A DNA stretch of 64,000 bases from Pilatotrama ljubarskyi (taxonomy: Eukaryota; Basidiomycota; Agaricomycetes; Polyporales; Polyporaceae): the NCBI GenBank assembly GCA_022385805.1, contig MU277736.1:103433-167432 (forward strand), written 5' to 3'. Shown here piece after piece: positions 48,957 to 59,954 of this stretch (the stretch's first letter is position 1; each line of letters opens with the position of its first letter). The position numbers were made by a program, and so were the translations under genes. The notes beneath the pieces are model-generated. The model saw only the letters and a list, made by a program, of their open reading frames with translations. It had not been told where the DNA came from and did not search any database.

Positions 48957-50372
48957 CACTGTGGGTAGGATATACAGTAGAATTCACTGTTCCCTACAGT
49001 ACCCAATTAGTTGTCCCGAACAGTGAATTGAACTGTTATACGAATAGGTGNNNNNNNNNNNNNNNNNNNNNNNNNNNNNNNNNNNNNNNNNNNNNNNNNN
49101 NNNNNNNNNNNNNNNNNNNNNNNNNNNNNNNNNNNNNNNNNNNNNNNNNNNNNNNNNNNNNNNNNNNNNNNNNNNNNNNNNNNNNNNNNNNNNNNNNNNN
49201 NNNNNNNNNNNNNNNNNNNNNNNNNNNNNNNNNNNNNNNNNNNNNNNNNNNNNNNNNNNNNNNNNNNNNNNNNNNNNNNNNNNNNNNNNNNNNNNNNNNN
49301 NNNNNNNNNNNNNNNNNNNNNNNNNNNNNNNNNNNNNNNNNNNNNNNNNNNNNNNNNNNNNNNNNNNNNNNNNNNNNNNNNNNNNNNNNNNNNNNNNNNN
49401 NNNNNNNNNNNNNNNNNNNNNNNNNNNNNNNNNNNNNNNNNNNNNNNNNNNNNNNNNNNNNNNNNNNNNNNNNNNNNNNNNNNNNNNNNNNNNNNNNNNN
49501 NNNNNNNNNNNNNNNNNNNNNNNNNNNNNNNNNNNNNNNNNNNNNNNNNNNNNNNNNNNNNNNNNNNNNNNNNNNNNNNNNNNNNNNNNNNNNNNNNNNN
49601 NNNNNNNNNNNNNNNNNNNNNNNNNNNNNNNNNNNNNNNNNNNNNNNNNNNNNNNNNNNNNNNNNNNNNNNNNNNNNNNNNNNNNNNNNNNNNNNNNNNN
49701 NNNNNNNNNNNNNNNNNNNNNNNNNGAAGAGAGCCGGCCAATTGTGTACTCACTGCGCAGCTCGCACGCGTGGCGCCCCTACGCACGCATACTTCCTCAC
49801 CAGAGTCGGGCCGTTCCCGCTTCGAGGAGGTGGAATCGCGGTCTCTACTCGTTGCCGCGCAAGGTCAAAACGCGAGAAATGTGTAAGCCCAGTGTAAGTC
49901 CAGTAGAAGGAAGAGCTAAGCAAAGGTTTTGGGGCGCATACAAGCAGCCTGAGGTGGCCAGAGTCGCATGGGCAGGGGGGGGGGGAGATGGTGGTCGCGG
50001 TGCAAGAGTGAGAATCGTCGGATGACGTCTGAAGTGAAGCGGAGTTTAAAACGCAAGAGAACTTCCCAAAGTGGTCAGAATGGGCGCTTACTACTTGCAT
50101 GAAAACGAAGGGTTTGACAGACTTCGAGCGGCGTGTAACCGAGCAACGTTACAAACATTGAAGAAGAATGGGACGTAATTGGACAGCTAAAATCAATGTT
50201 TATGAATCAATGTATAGAACGATAGGCTAGAACACATTGATTATTCAGTGTACTGAACATTGATTTCGATAAACAGTACATTTCACTGCGTAAACTTTCA
50301 GTATCTCGGACATTGAAATCTGGCATATACTGTGCGAAACAGTGCTTTTCAATGTATATCGAATCCACAGTG
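48957..50372. mobile_element. Terminal-inverted-repeat transposable element inserted in F-box-like copy C
   Basis: The element begins CACTGTGGGTAGGATATACA and ends with the inverse CCACAGTG. Compared with the reverse complement of the right end (CACTGTGGATTCGATATACA), the terminal repeats match imperfectly over about 46 bp (48957-49002 and 50327-50372). Both arms hold repeated CACTG/CAGTG motifs. A 4-bp duplication TCTC flanks it (48953-48956 and 50373-50376). The empty site is visible in copy B, which reads straight through at this point. The 1416-bp span includes a 675-base gap of unknown true length, so a transposase cannot be excluded. No transposase motif is seen in the sequenced arms. 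Confidence 0.8.
49051..49725. other. Assembly gap (run of N)
   Basis: A 675-base run of N lies inside the mobile element. Frames that run through it are artefacts. The gap length may be an estimate; a G-run of about 10 at 49977-49986 lies nearby. Confidence 1.
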
Positions 50373-51957
50373 TCTCCCCGTAGAGACGCTGCAACACATT
50401 TTCGAGCTTGCGTGCACCGATGGTGGATACACTGGCTGTTCCCTATCTCTCGTCTCAACGCAAGTTCGTGCCGTCTCCAACGCCGCGCGCTTCCATTCAG
50501 TTTCCCTCATTGCCAATCCCCGCCGACTCAAATCCTTTGTGTCGCTCTACCAGCGCACATCCGACCGAGTGCAGGGGAACAAGCCGCTTCTGCGACACCT
50601 ACACGTCGCATTTCCTGCGATCCGGCGAGAGAAGAGGGCGCACAGTCGGGATAACAGGCTTTACGGTCGGCAGCGATCGTTTTCTCCACGCAGGGAATGT
50701 TTAGACACCGGCTCCTCTTCACATGCGCAGGGAGGCGAGCGGATGGACGCGAGATCTTCGTCTCTTCCGTCCGCGCCTTCCCGCGGTCGTCCGCTACCGC
50801 GGCCCCCGGCACCGTATTCCAATCCTCGGGTACTGTTTGTGTCTGGTGCACAGACGGAATTCTCTCCTGTCGATCCAACCGAGTGGCCCGGATATCTCCA
50901 GGCAGCACGGACATTATTCCGTTTGGCCGGACCAGACCTTAATTCCCTTGTCGTGCAATGCGGATTCAGCGTCGGAGGCCACCTGGACCTTCCCTGTCTC
51001 GCTCAGCCCTTCCCTCTTTTGCGGGAGGTCGCCTTCCTAGGCATTCAAAATCCGCGCGTTCTCCTCGCGGACGAAGCTAAAGTGTCCGTGCTGTTCCCCG
51101 CAGCCACACACTTGTACATCGTTCCTCACGCCGACGACCTGCACCTTCCCTTCTGGTCCGAGCACGCTCCAGGCATCACACATCTCGGTGTGTCGCAGGT
51201 GCAGGCTCATGTCAGCCAGGTCGCCCCCGCCATCGGTGTACCAGACGAGTACGTCCAGTACCTGCGCTCGCGCCCTCCAGATGTGTCCTGGAACATCCAC
51301 GGAATCCCCGTCCACCCGCCCGCGCCTCCCGAGCCGGAGTTTCCCCCTTTTCCTCTGCCACGGACGTATCCCAGCGTGCGCTACCTCCTCATGGAGCCCG
51401 ACCGTCCGCCGCAGTACATGTGCGGACGCGGGTATATGAGCTACGTTGCCAGCGTCGCGATGCTGAGAGACGTGGGGAGCAAGGCTGGGGAGAAGGGCGT
51501 CGTGGTCGCCGTGCTACCGCCTCCCAAGTACTCCCACACGCAATATAAAGAAGACTGTGCAAAGATGCGGCGCAGCTGGGTCGAGCGCATGGTGGGCGAG
51601 GCCGGGGTTTGGAGCGGATTGGTATTTTCATCACAGTGACCTTCTCTAGTCTAGAAAATGCAGGCCTGCTGTTCGTCCACTATGAGTAGTAGGTCGCATC
51701 AAATCGGCGTCTACAGCCCCATGTGCTACTGGCACTGCGGGTGCTTAAGAGAAGGGTTTTGCAGGTCTGGATTCAAGTTGGACCGCCACATTCAGACCAG
51801 CGTGACGCTTGCTAGACTTGCCTTTCGAAACGCTTCATTCTTCGTTCTCATGCACATCCCAACGAAGCTCAGCACTTGCCAGTGCTGCGTATTGTACATG
51901 CACGTACGTAGTCACTGAGTAGGCGATTCAAGTCTCAGGCTGGCTTAAGTTGAGCTA

Positions 51958-52858
51958 TCATGTTACTCTTCCGTCCACGCCGCCCAACGGTTGTCTGCTA
52001 CGCGCGGCGAGGCCCGCAGCGCCGTATCACAGTCCTCCGGTTCCAGTTATGTCGCCTGCGCAGGAGGAAGTCGTCTCATGTCGATCCGATGGAATCGCCA
52101 GCATATCTCGAGACAGTGCGGACATTGTTCCGTTTGGCAGGACACGCCAGTAGCACGCCATCCATTCCCTTGTCGTACAGTGCGGATTCACTGTCGGAGG
52201 TCGCCTGGACCTCCCCTTTCTCACTCAGCCCTTCCCCTCCTGCGCGAGATTCTCTCCTTGCGCGTTAGAGATCCAGGCCTTCTCGTCGCGGACGAAGCTC
52301 AGGCATCCATGCTGTTCCCCGCTGCTACACACTTGTACATCGTGGATGATGGTCACCTGCACCTTTCTTTGTCGTCTAAGCATGCTCCAGGTATCAAGTA
52401 TCTCGGCGTATCGCAAGCGGAGGCTTGTGTCAGCCAGATCGCCTCCGCTATTGGAGTACCAGACATGTACAAATACGTGCGGTACTTGGCGTCGCGCTCC
52501 TGGTTCTTGGACATCCGCGAAAACCCCGTCTGCGCGGTCTGCGCCAGAGCTCCCCTTTCCTTGTCCGCTGCGGACGTAACCAAACCTCCGCCACGTTCTC
52601 ATGGAGCCTGATCTCCCGCTGCGGTACAACTCCAGGGACTTGTACATCAGTTATGCCGCCACCATGGCGGTAATAAGAGACATGGGCAGCAACTTGGCCG
52701 GGGAAGCGGGCGTCGCGGTCGCTGTGCTATCACCTCCGGAGTACGTCAATCGCTTCAAACGATACGAAGGGGACTGTGCATGGATACGGCGTAGCTGGAT
52801 CGAGCGAATGGACGGCAAGGCGGGGGTCTGGAGGGAATTGGCCACTCCTTCAACTTAA
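51958..52858 (+). pseudogene. F-box-like family, copy D: 5'-truncated and frameshifted
   Basis: Homology to copies B and C begins inside the family reading frame, at the RPLPKPPAPY-like linker. The F-box-like N-terminal 140 or so residues are absent; immediately upstream lies spacer sequence like that after copy B. The remaining body sits in several frames: VDPMESPAYLETVRTLFRLA in one, DEAQASMLFPAATHLYIVDD to VPDMYKYVRYLASRS in another, and LPLRYNSRDLYISYAATMAV to RRSWIERMDGKAGVWRELAT in a third, ending at TAA 52856-52858. Several indels are therefore present. The 3' flank (AATGCAGGGCCTG at about 52868) matches copies B and C. A dead copy from tandem duplication. Confidence 0.8.
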
Positions 52859-53281
52859 GCCTAGGCCGGCAAATGCAGGGCCTGTACCAGTCACGGTGGT
52901 GTCTACAACATCCTGTGTCATTACTTCCGTCCTTCATCCGCCGGTTGACTGGAGCAGCTGACACTGGTTATGCTGCGATCTGAAAGGTGCTACGAGAAGT
53001 TGTTGTGCTCCCACTTGTGATATACCGAGACTCACAAAAATGGCTGGGATGGTGCCGTTTGGGAAACCCTGGTCGTTGCAATCAGGCTGTCACAGCGCAG
53101 GTCTGATGTCGTAGTAGGCGTTGAGTGCTGTTGAGATCGGATTGAGGCACTGCCTCGTGTGTGGAGTAGTATATCTGGCAGGACGCTTCTGCTGCCAATG
53201 CATTTGTACAGTCATTGACTCTAGGCTCATCGAGTTCCCCAGACGTCCTCCTCTCTTACCCAGGTCCCCATTACCGATACC
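52859..53281. other. Spacer between F-box-like copies D and E
   Basis: This 423-bp stretch has the 3' flank of copy D and the presumed promoter of copy E. No gene recognised. Confidence 0.4.
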
Positions 53282-54652
53282 ATGGACATTCTCCCAGCGG
53301 CGACCTTGCTGCGAATATTCGAACTGGCCTGCACCGACGGAGGATATACAGGTTGCTCCTTGTCGCTCGTATCCAAAGAGGTCCGCGCCATATCGAGCAG
53401 AGTGCGCTTCCGCTCTGTTCACCTTATTGCGAGTCCGCGCCGCCTCCAATCCTTCGTCGCGCTCTACAAACGCGAATGCATCACCGCACGAGAGAGCAAG
53501 CCGCGTATCTGTCACCTGTTTGTGGCCTTCCCAGATCGTCCGAGTGGGCGAGACGGCCCTCCGGATAACGAGCACAATCGGCCGCGGCTATTCCGTAGAC
53601 GGCAGCGTTCAGTCTCGCCGTCTCCCAGGGCCGACCGCAAATCGTCGCAGTGGCAGGAAACGGCACTCATGAACGAGCTGCTGGCCCTCTTCGATGTCGA
53701 CCATCCGGAGTATGGTAGCGGTCTACTCCCCAACGGTCCACAGCCGCCTGTCGAGGACCCACGTTACCTCATTGCCTCAGTCGAGTACTTCAACGCGGCG
53801 CGAACACTCTTCCGTCTGGCGGGGCCTGACCTTGTCTCACTCGTCTTGCAATGCGGGTTCCGCTTCGACGGGGTCCTAGATCTTCCCGTGGTCGAACGGC
53901 CGTTCCCTCTCCTACGCGAGGTGACCCTCTTAGGTCTCATGAACCCCAGCACCCTCTTTGCCGAGGGTGCGGATGCCACGACTCCGCTATTTCCCGTGGC
54001 GACGCATGTGTACCTCGTACCGAACTCCCAAAGTTCGGACCTCCGCTATGCCTTCTGGTCCAAACACGCCCCGCGCGTGACGCATTTGGGCGTTGCGAAG
54101 GCCACCGGCTGTGCCGACCAAATCGCACCCGCAATCGAGATACGGGGCCAGTACGACTGGGAACGGTCACTGTCCTCGCGACTTTCGCAGTGGTACGTGG
54201 ACCTCGGTGACCCACTAGCGCCCTCCCAGCTGCCCCAGCTGCCATTCCCCCCTCCACCGCGAAGGTATCCTGGTCTGCGCCGCCTAGTGATGGAACTCAG
54301 CCCTGTACCGCGTAAGGTGTGCGGAAATGGCTATAGCGACTACGGGGTCCACATTGCGGCGCTCAAGGACCTGGCGCGCAAGGCTAGAGAGAGGGGAGTC
54401 AGCGCCGTTGTGGTCGCCGCTCCTGAGTACTCCGAGTCCGAGTGGCCGCATGAAGGCGACTGTGCGCGTGCACGCCGTATGTGGATCGAGAGGATGGAGG
54501 GCAAGACGGGTTATTGGGCCGACCTCCCGATCGTCTTCACTCAACGCGATCTCCCCTCTGATATCTGTACTATCGAGGCGGGCAAGTCGGTCCAGGAGGC
54601 CGACAGCGACGTAGAACCAACAGACAGTTTTCTGTATCTGAACCAGCTATAA
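53282..54652 (+). CDS. F-box-like family, copy E (intact, single exon)
   Basis: Full-length 456-residue member and the most divergent of the array. The F-box-like start reads ILPAATLLRIFELACTDGGY, then CSLSLVSKEVRAISS and FRSVHLIASPRRLQSFVALY. Its linker holds a segment (NELLALFDVDHPEYGS) that resembles the REDLATDSIDGF region of copy A, so A and E may be closer to each other than to B-D. The second half follows the family order: FNAARTLFRLAGPDLVSLVL, LLREVTLLGLMNPSTLFAEG, HAPRVTHLGVAKATGC, YPGLRRLVMEL and RARRMWIERMEGKTGYWADL. It has a unique acidic extension of about 35 residues ending at TAA. Predicted adaptor function as for copy B; target unknown. Confidence 0.8.
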   Translation: MDILPAATLLRIFELACTDGGYTGCSLSLVSKEVRAISSRVRFRSVHLIASPRRLQSFVALYKRECITARESKPRICHLFVAFPDRPSGRDGPPDNEHNRPRLFRRRQRSVSPSPRADRKSSQWQETALMNELLALFDVDHPEYGSGLLPNGPQPPVEDPRYLIASVEYFNAARTLFRLAGPDLVSLVLQCGFRFDGVLDLPVVERPFPLLREVTLLGLMNPSTLFAEGADATTPLFPVATHVYLVPNSQSSDLRYAFWSKHAPRVTHLGVAKATGCADQIAPAIEIRGQYDWERSLSSRLSQWYVDLGDPLAPSQLPQLPFPPPPRRYPGLRRLVMELSPVPRKVCGNGYSDYGVHIAALKDLARKARERGVSAVVVAAPEYSESEWPHEGDCARARRMWIERMEGKTGYWADLPIVFTQRDLPSDICTIEAGKSVQEADSDVEPTDSFLYLNQL

Positions 54653-54760
54653 GCATTGCGACGCAGTGCACGACAACTTTGTACAATCGTATATTATCCG
54701 TCCCACTTACTATGCATATCTAGAGCAAAATGCCATCCCCAGTCTCGACTTTCGGCGACA

Positions 54761-57547
54761 TCATGCAGTGGTATCCTCGGCCCCCTCCTTGTCCGGCGCG
54801 CTCTTCTCCTTGGACGGTGTGTCGCCGGGATTCGTCTCCGCATCCGCAGCGCGCCCCTCTGTCGCCTCAGCAGCAGCAGCAGCGGGCTCTGAGGACGACT
54901 CAGGCAAGGTGTTCGACCTCCGTGCACCGCCAAACACCTTCCCGATCTGTCTGCTCACATTACTCGCACCGCTTCGTCTCCTCCCCGTCGCCTGCTGGGG
55001 CTCGCCAGCCTGAGACGCAGCCGGGGAGGGCGCTGGAGGCGAACCGACGATAGTGCTTCCCTGCAGATTTGGGGAAGACGGGACGGTCTGCGCACCGCGC
55101 GGCAAGGACACAGGTTCTGAAGTTATGCCCGCGCCCCCGCCGCCGTCGGCTCTGGCGGCAGGCGAACCTTCGGGACGGCCAGCGCGACGGCGAGCGAGGA
55201 AGCGCTTGGCGTCGGCCGACACTAGCGGCCTGAGGTGGCCTTGACCTTCAGGGTCGAACTCGTCGTAGATCTCCTCTCCTATGATTTCTGATGGCAAGTG
55301 TCAGCAGCAGTTTTCAGAATATGTCGATAGGCAGTACCTTCTACCACATCCTCTAGGGTGATGATACCAAGCGGCTGAACGTAAGGATCCATGCTTTGCA
55401 CGAACTGCGAGACAGCGTAAGCATCTAGACGCGTGCATTGACACCAACCGCACTCACATCTTCGGCCTGCTCCTGACCTAGCACCGCATCGTCCGGCATA
55501 CTCTGCTCGCGTCCTATGCTCAACGCCTTCGCGAGGCCGCTCTGCACCGCACCGTGGCGCGGGCTATCCTTCTGCATGTTCCCCATCTCCACCGCATCGG
55601 ACTTCGCATTTCCCTCTTCTGCAGCGTTTTCCTTCGACTTGCGTTTCTTGCGATGCGACCTCTTGCGCCAACTCCTGCGCTTCTTCCCGCCGTCCGTGCC
55701 CTCTCCGCGGAGCGTTGCGTCACGGTCGCTCATAGCGCTGCCCGTGCCCGTGGCGACGCTCTCATCCCCGCTCGAGTCGCTGCTGCTGCTACTGCTGTCC
55801 GAGCTGTCGCCCATCCCGACGCGATCCTTGAGGCGCTGCGTGAGGCCCTTCTTGACCTCCTGCTGCACGCTCTTCGCCTTCTCGACGCTGAAGCGGCTCA
55901 CGATCGCCATGTGGCTCCGGCCCTCCTGGAACTTGTCGAGGATGTTGAGTAGCGGCTCGTTGTAAGGCACGCACGGCATCGGGTTCAGGGTGATACTCCG
56001 CAGCGGCGTCGCGTCCTTCGGGTCGAGCAGGAGGAGCTGCTTCACGAGCAGTACACCCATGATCTTTTTGACCTTCTGCACACGATCAGGCAGTGGAGCG
56101 TCGTCGGTGGTTGTCAGAGGTTTCGTGGGTGTCCCGGTGCCGCTGGTGACCCCAGGTTTGATTGGAATGGGTATCCTTGCGACTGTGGGAGCTTCAATTT
56201 CCTCATAGACGGGCACGCGGGAGTGCCCGGTTTCCCCGATCCGCTTCATGGTCTCGTAGTCGAGCTTAGAGTCAATGTTGAGCATGAACACCTTCTCGAG
56301 GGGCGTCATGGCCTGGCGCACGACCTTCTCTTGTAGGTCCAGGGTGGCTCCAATGATGGCAACGGTATCAGACTGCAAGTCACCGCCTAGTTCACCGTGA
56401 GTCGCATGCAGAGCGATGAGCTCCTTAAGCTCTGCGTAAGCAAGTCAGCGCTGAACAATGGCTACATGCTACGCGGGTAGATTTACCTGCACGACGGTAC
56501 ATGATACCATGATGAGGGCCCAGAACGAGCTCCATCAATTTCGCAACCGGCCACGAGACGACGCCCTAGACGAGTGATCAGAGTCTACAGCACATAAGCA
56601 GTATATGCTCCTCACAATGACGAGGATTAGGATCCTCACAAACCAGGCCATTTGAGCGCCAATAGCGAGGCCATATCGGGTGCAAAGGGATTGTGGTATA
56701 ATCTCCGAGAAGCTGGTGATGAGGTCAGCATTGGAATATCACGAAGGACAGCAAAACATGACGCAGGCAACAATGAAAGACGGAATAAAACGGGCTCTAC
56801 GTATGCGATGTCGTGTATATGACGCGAGCAGAATGCTTGTGCCTCTGACGCATGACATACATAGCTTGAGGACCTAGTAGCGACCGAGTCTTGGGCCTTG
56901 GGGCCGATGCATCCACTTGTACCAATGGCGTACCACATAGGACGAACCGACAAGTCTTCACATGCCGTTCCACGCAGGAAAATAATGGAGTCCATGCGAA
57001 TAGTAAGAGGCCGAGCGAGCATAGATACTCACATGACGATGAGGACGGTACTGACAACGACACTCTCAATCCCACCTCCAAGCACTGGCTCAGAGATGAC
57101 TGGCAAGGCCTCATTCACGATCATGTTGGCCAGCAAGAGCGAAATGAGCAGAAGGTGGCCATTTTTGCGAATGGGCAATATCTTGTCGGCATACTTCTTC
57201 TGCTTGCTGGATGAAGCGTCAAAAAAGGCGCTAGTCCTCATGAAGAGAGATACGTACGGCGTGCCACTTATGCTCAAGACATGAAGCTGCGTCTCATCCA
57301 AGCTCATGTAACCGAGGGTAAGACCAGCGAAGAGTCCAGAGAGCAGGACGAGGATTGGAATAAGGCATGCAAAGACAATGAATTGTGCGTCATGTTCTTC
57401 TCGTTTTGCGTATGTGTGCAGGTGCTGCGACACGTCTTGCCGTGAGTATCCAAGGAGCTTGCCGAGTTGGTGTGTAGCAAGCGAGAACAGCGAGTAAGTT
57501 AAACGGGGATAGCGGTTTGCTGCATAACCTATATGGGTCGGGGCCAT
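54761..57547 (-). CDS. MAM3: CNNM/Mam3-type membrane protein (DUF21 plus CBS domains)
   Basis: Membrane protein of the ancient conserved domain family, linked to magnesium, manganese or other metal homeostasis at the vacuole or Golgi. Several exons from the likely ATG 57547 (MAPTHIGYAA) to TGA 54761. The DUF21 domain shows LSGLFAGLTLGYMSLDETQL, LLLISLLLANMIVNEALPVI and the FSEIIPQSLCTRYGLAIGA motif across introns. A CBS pair follows: RQAMTPLEKVFMLNIDSKLD, GETGHSRVPVYEE, MGVLLVKQLLLLDP and FQEGRSHMAIVSRF, ending with LGIITLEDVVEEIIGEEIYD. A long insertion between the CBS motifs carries Ser/Asp runs and a highly basic Arg/Lys/His cluster. The C-terminus is Ala/Ser/Pro-rich and disordered. Exons between 56378 and 57029 were placed by motif only. 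Confidence 0.88.
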
Positions 57548-58876
57548 ATAGCAAAGGAAAATGTTCTTGGGAGAGTCTTGTCGAGATGACCAGGAGGACG
57601 AGGGAGAGATGGTGGTCGAAAGCAAGAGGCCCAGTGCGATCGAACCAAGTCCCCGCACCAGGCCAAGTAAGCGCCCAGCGCCTCTGTGGTCTTGGCACAT
57701 TACGCACCGCAGCAATAGGCGCCCGGCATTCTCGGCATCTCCCCGCTTCTCCGCGGCTTCCTCCGGCATCTCTCGACGCTGCGCCACATACAGTACTCAC
57801 GACTCTCGGTCCTATATACCACGAAAACATCCAGTAAGTATGAGCTGTGGTCGCGATTCTGAGATAAGTACTCCCACTATTCAGATGAGGTGCTGCTGAG
57901 GGCGAGCATGGGTAGCGTTTTATGAACGTCATAAGTAGGTGCTCCACTGGTTGATTGACTTAGGAAGGCCAGAGGCGAACACGAAGTCTGGAAATGTCAT
58001 GAACTCAGCAGCATGCCGCACCCTTAGACTCATAGAGTCCATGGTCCGCCGCACGCATTCAGTATGATTAACAGCCTCGGTCACACCCCAACAAGCTGCA
58101 GGACACGTATCGTCTGTGCTTGATGTATGGGCTTCCGCGGATCACCCGTGGCTTGAATGAGAGTTCACACTCGAGACGACTGCCATACGACTGTCGTTCC
58201 CGTGCGACAGCGACAGCTCCTTCCTGCAGAGATGCTGGCTATTGCGGTGATTTGGAACGAGCTCTCCTCGAGTACCGACGAGTCATAGCACTTTGGACTA
58301 GGTCGATCAACTGAAGGACAATGCGAAGATCCGGATTTCTGCCCACACAAATATCAAGCCGTTACTTGTGCCAATTTATATGGACATCTTATCTCCCTAA
58401 CGTGAGTTACTACGCCGTACACTACAGTAATCATCATGGTGCAATTGAGGGAATAAAGCAGCCCGTTTGGCCATCACGCCGACATGACATCACAGTGATC
58501 AGAGCTGTGCGTTGCTAAGTACTTACCCCGACGATGTGACTGTTCGCTGATTCGTTTGTCACTCAGATATAACAGACCTATTTGGCACCCTGATAGGCAT
58601 GCATGTGTACTCGCACAGCATAGAGACGACCTGTATCCCGTGTGCGGCATCGTGATCCTCGGCGGCCCGCACGTTGCTGTCAGCCATGATACAAAAGACG
58701 GGCTCGTAGATCAGGACGACCCGGTCCACCTCTACACCCACACGTCTAGATCAAGTCGGCGCTGGCATCGCACCTTCGTTCTTCGGCCCTGGCTGGCTTT
58801 TCGTCTTCTCCTGTCCGGAGGCGCTCCTCTCGTTACGATCTTACGTCCTCTGCACGTGGACAATCGTCCAGGAGCA
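57548..58876. other. Divergent upstream region, nothing recognised
   Basis: About 1.3 kb between the leftward CNNM gene and the rightward lipase. Frames here overlap without motifs. An upstream in-frame extension of the CNNM gene to 57787 exists but lacks a conserved look, so the start at 57547 is preferred. Confidence 0.4.
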
Positions 58877-59954
58877 ATGCACATCACGTCCTTGATCTTC
58901 ATCTTCAGCGCAGTGCGCTATGTTATAGGTGCCCCCGCACCCCTCTCTGGTGCCCACCTTGGGTCAGGCGAGACCTCCGACGCAGAGCCTACCCCGCTCT
59001 CTCAGGAGGAGATTACGAGCACTCTGGTTCGCCCGGCTTTGTTCAGCCGTGCTGTCTATTGTTCGCCGGGCGTCGTGCAGGACTGGTCGTGCGGGGAATC
59101 ATGCGATGCGTTGCCTAATGTCAAGGTGCTGGCTTCTGGAGGAGACGACGGGTTGATCCCGGACTTCTTCGTCGCACACGATGTGGACAATGACACGATT
59201 GTCGTTGCTCACCAAGGTACTAAGCCGGGTAACTTGCTCTCGGACCTCAACGATCTTCGAATCAATCAAGTGAGCCCGAACAAGACTGTGCTGCCCGCTG
59301 CCGGTGGTAAGTCACTCGTGTCCATGCCACTGCTGTTCTGACGCAGACATACGGGTCGCATCCTACAGATGAAGTGAAAGTGCACGATGGCTTCGCATAC
59401 ACCCAGGCGAGAACCTCCGACATCGTCTTGTCCACAATTCAGTCTGCGCTGGAGTCGACCGGGTCCAAGAGCGTGCTGGTCACCGGCCATAGCCTTGGAG
59501 CGGCGGTGGCTAGCATTGACGCGATGATGCTCAAGATGAACCTGGACTCGAGCGTGCGGCTGACGGCCGTCGTCTTTGGGCTTCCAAGGGTCGGCAACCA
59601 GGCATGGGCTGACCTTGTCGACTCCATGGTATGCAGCCAGAGTCTCCTAGCAGAACCAGTAGACCCCTGACGATCATCTCCTGATAGCTGGGATCGTCGT
59701 TCATACACGTCACGAACCAGAACGACCCCGTACCCCGCGTGCCCCCGCAAGCCTTGGAGTTCCAACATCCGAGCAACGAGATCCACATCACAGCCGTGGA
59801 TGCTTTCGGGAACATTGCAAACGCAGAACGATGCCCGGGCCAGGAGAACTCGCGCTGTTCTGCAGGAAACGATATACTGGACGCCAGCATACCGAACCAT
59901 AGAGGGCCGTACTTCTACAATATCTCTATGGGAAACGCTGCTTGTCCTCTTTGA
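58877..59954 (+). CDS. Secreted class 3 lipase (alpha/beta hydrolase)
   Basis: Extracellular lipase or feruloyl-esterase-like hydrolase acting on ester bonds. Three exons (58877-59306, 59369-59628, 59688-59954) give 318 residues. The start MHITSLIFIFSAVRYVIGAP is a typical signal peptide, which fixes ATG 58877 over the longer open frame upstream. Family blocks are FSRAVYCSPG, the oxyanion region VVAHQGTKPG (where many relatives have GT preceded by FRG or HQG), KVHDGFAYTQAR, the nucleophile elbow GHSLGAAVAS, VFGLPRVGNQAWADLVDS, the acid in NQNDPVPRVPP and the base His in NHRGPYFYNIS. Four Cys near the C-terminal part and the two near residue 60-75 may form disulphides. No neighbouring degradative cluster other than the sedolisin 1.1 kb on. 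Confidence 0.92.

Larger units (their letters stand above)
48945..51639 (+). pseudogene. F-box-like family, copy C, interrupted by a mobile element after 12 nt
   Basis: The ATG and first four codons lie at 48945-48956 (ATGGATACTCTC). The rest of the frame resumes at 50377 after a 4-bp TCTC duplication and runs open to TGA 51637-51639. The body is otherwise intact and close to copy B: VETLQHIFELACTDGGYTGC, FHSVSLIANPRRLKSF, QAARTLFRLAGPDLNSLVVQ, LPFWSEHAPGITHLGVSQVQ and KMRRSWVERMVGEAGVWSGL. The lesion is a single clean insertion. Fused or element-driven transcripts could in principle be made, since an upstream GTG-initiated frame runs into the body, but no normal start remains. The insertion looks young because the reading frame behind it has not decayed. 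Confidence 0.8.

Noticed and set aside
49007..50025. Long frames of 259-325 codons across 49.0-50.0 kb
   Set aside because: They consist mostly of the run of N and are artefacts of the gap.
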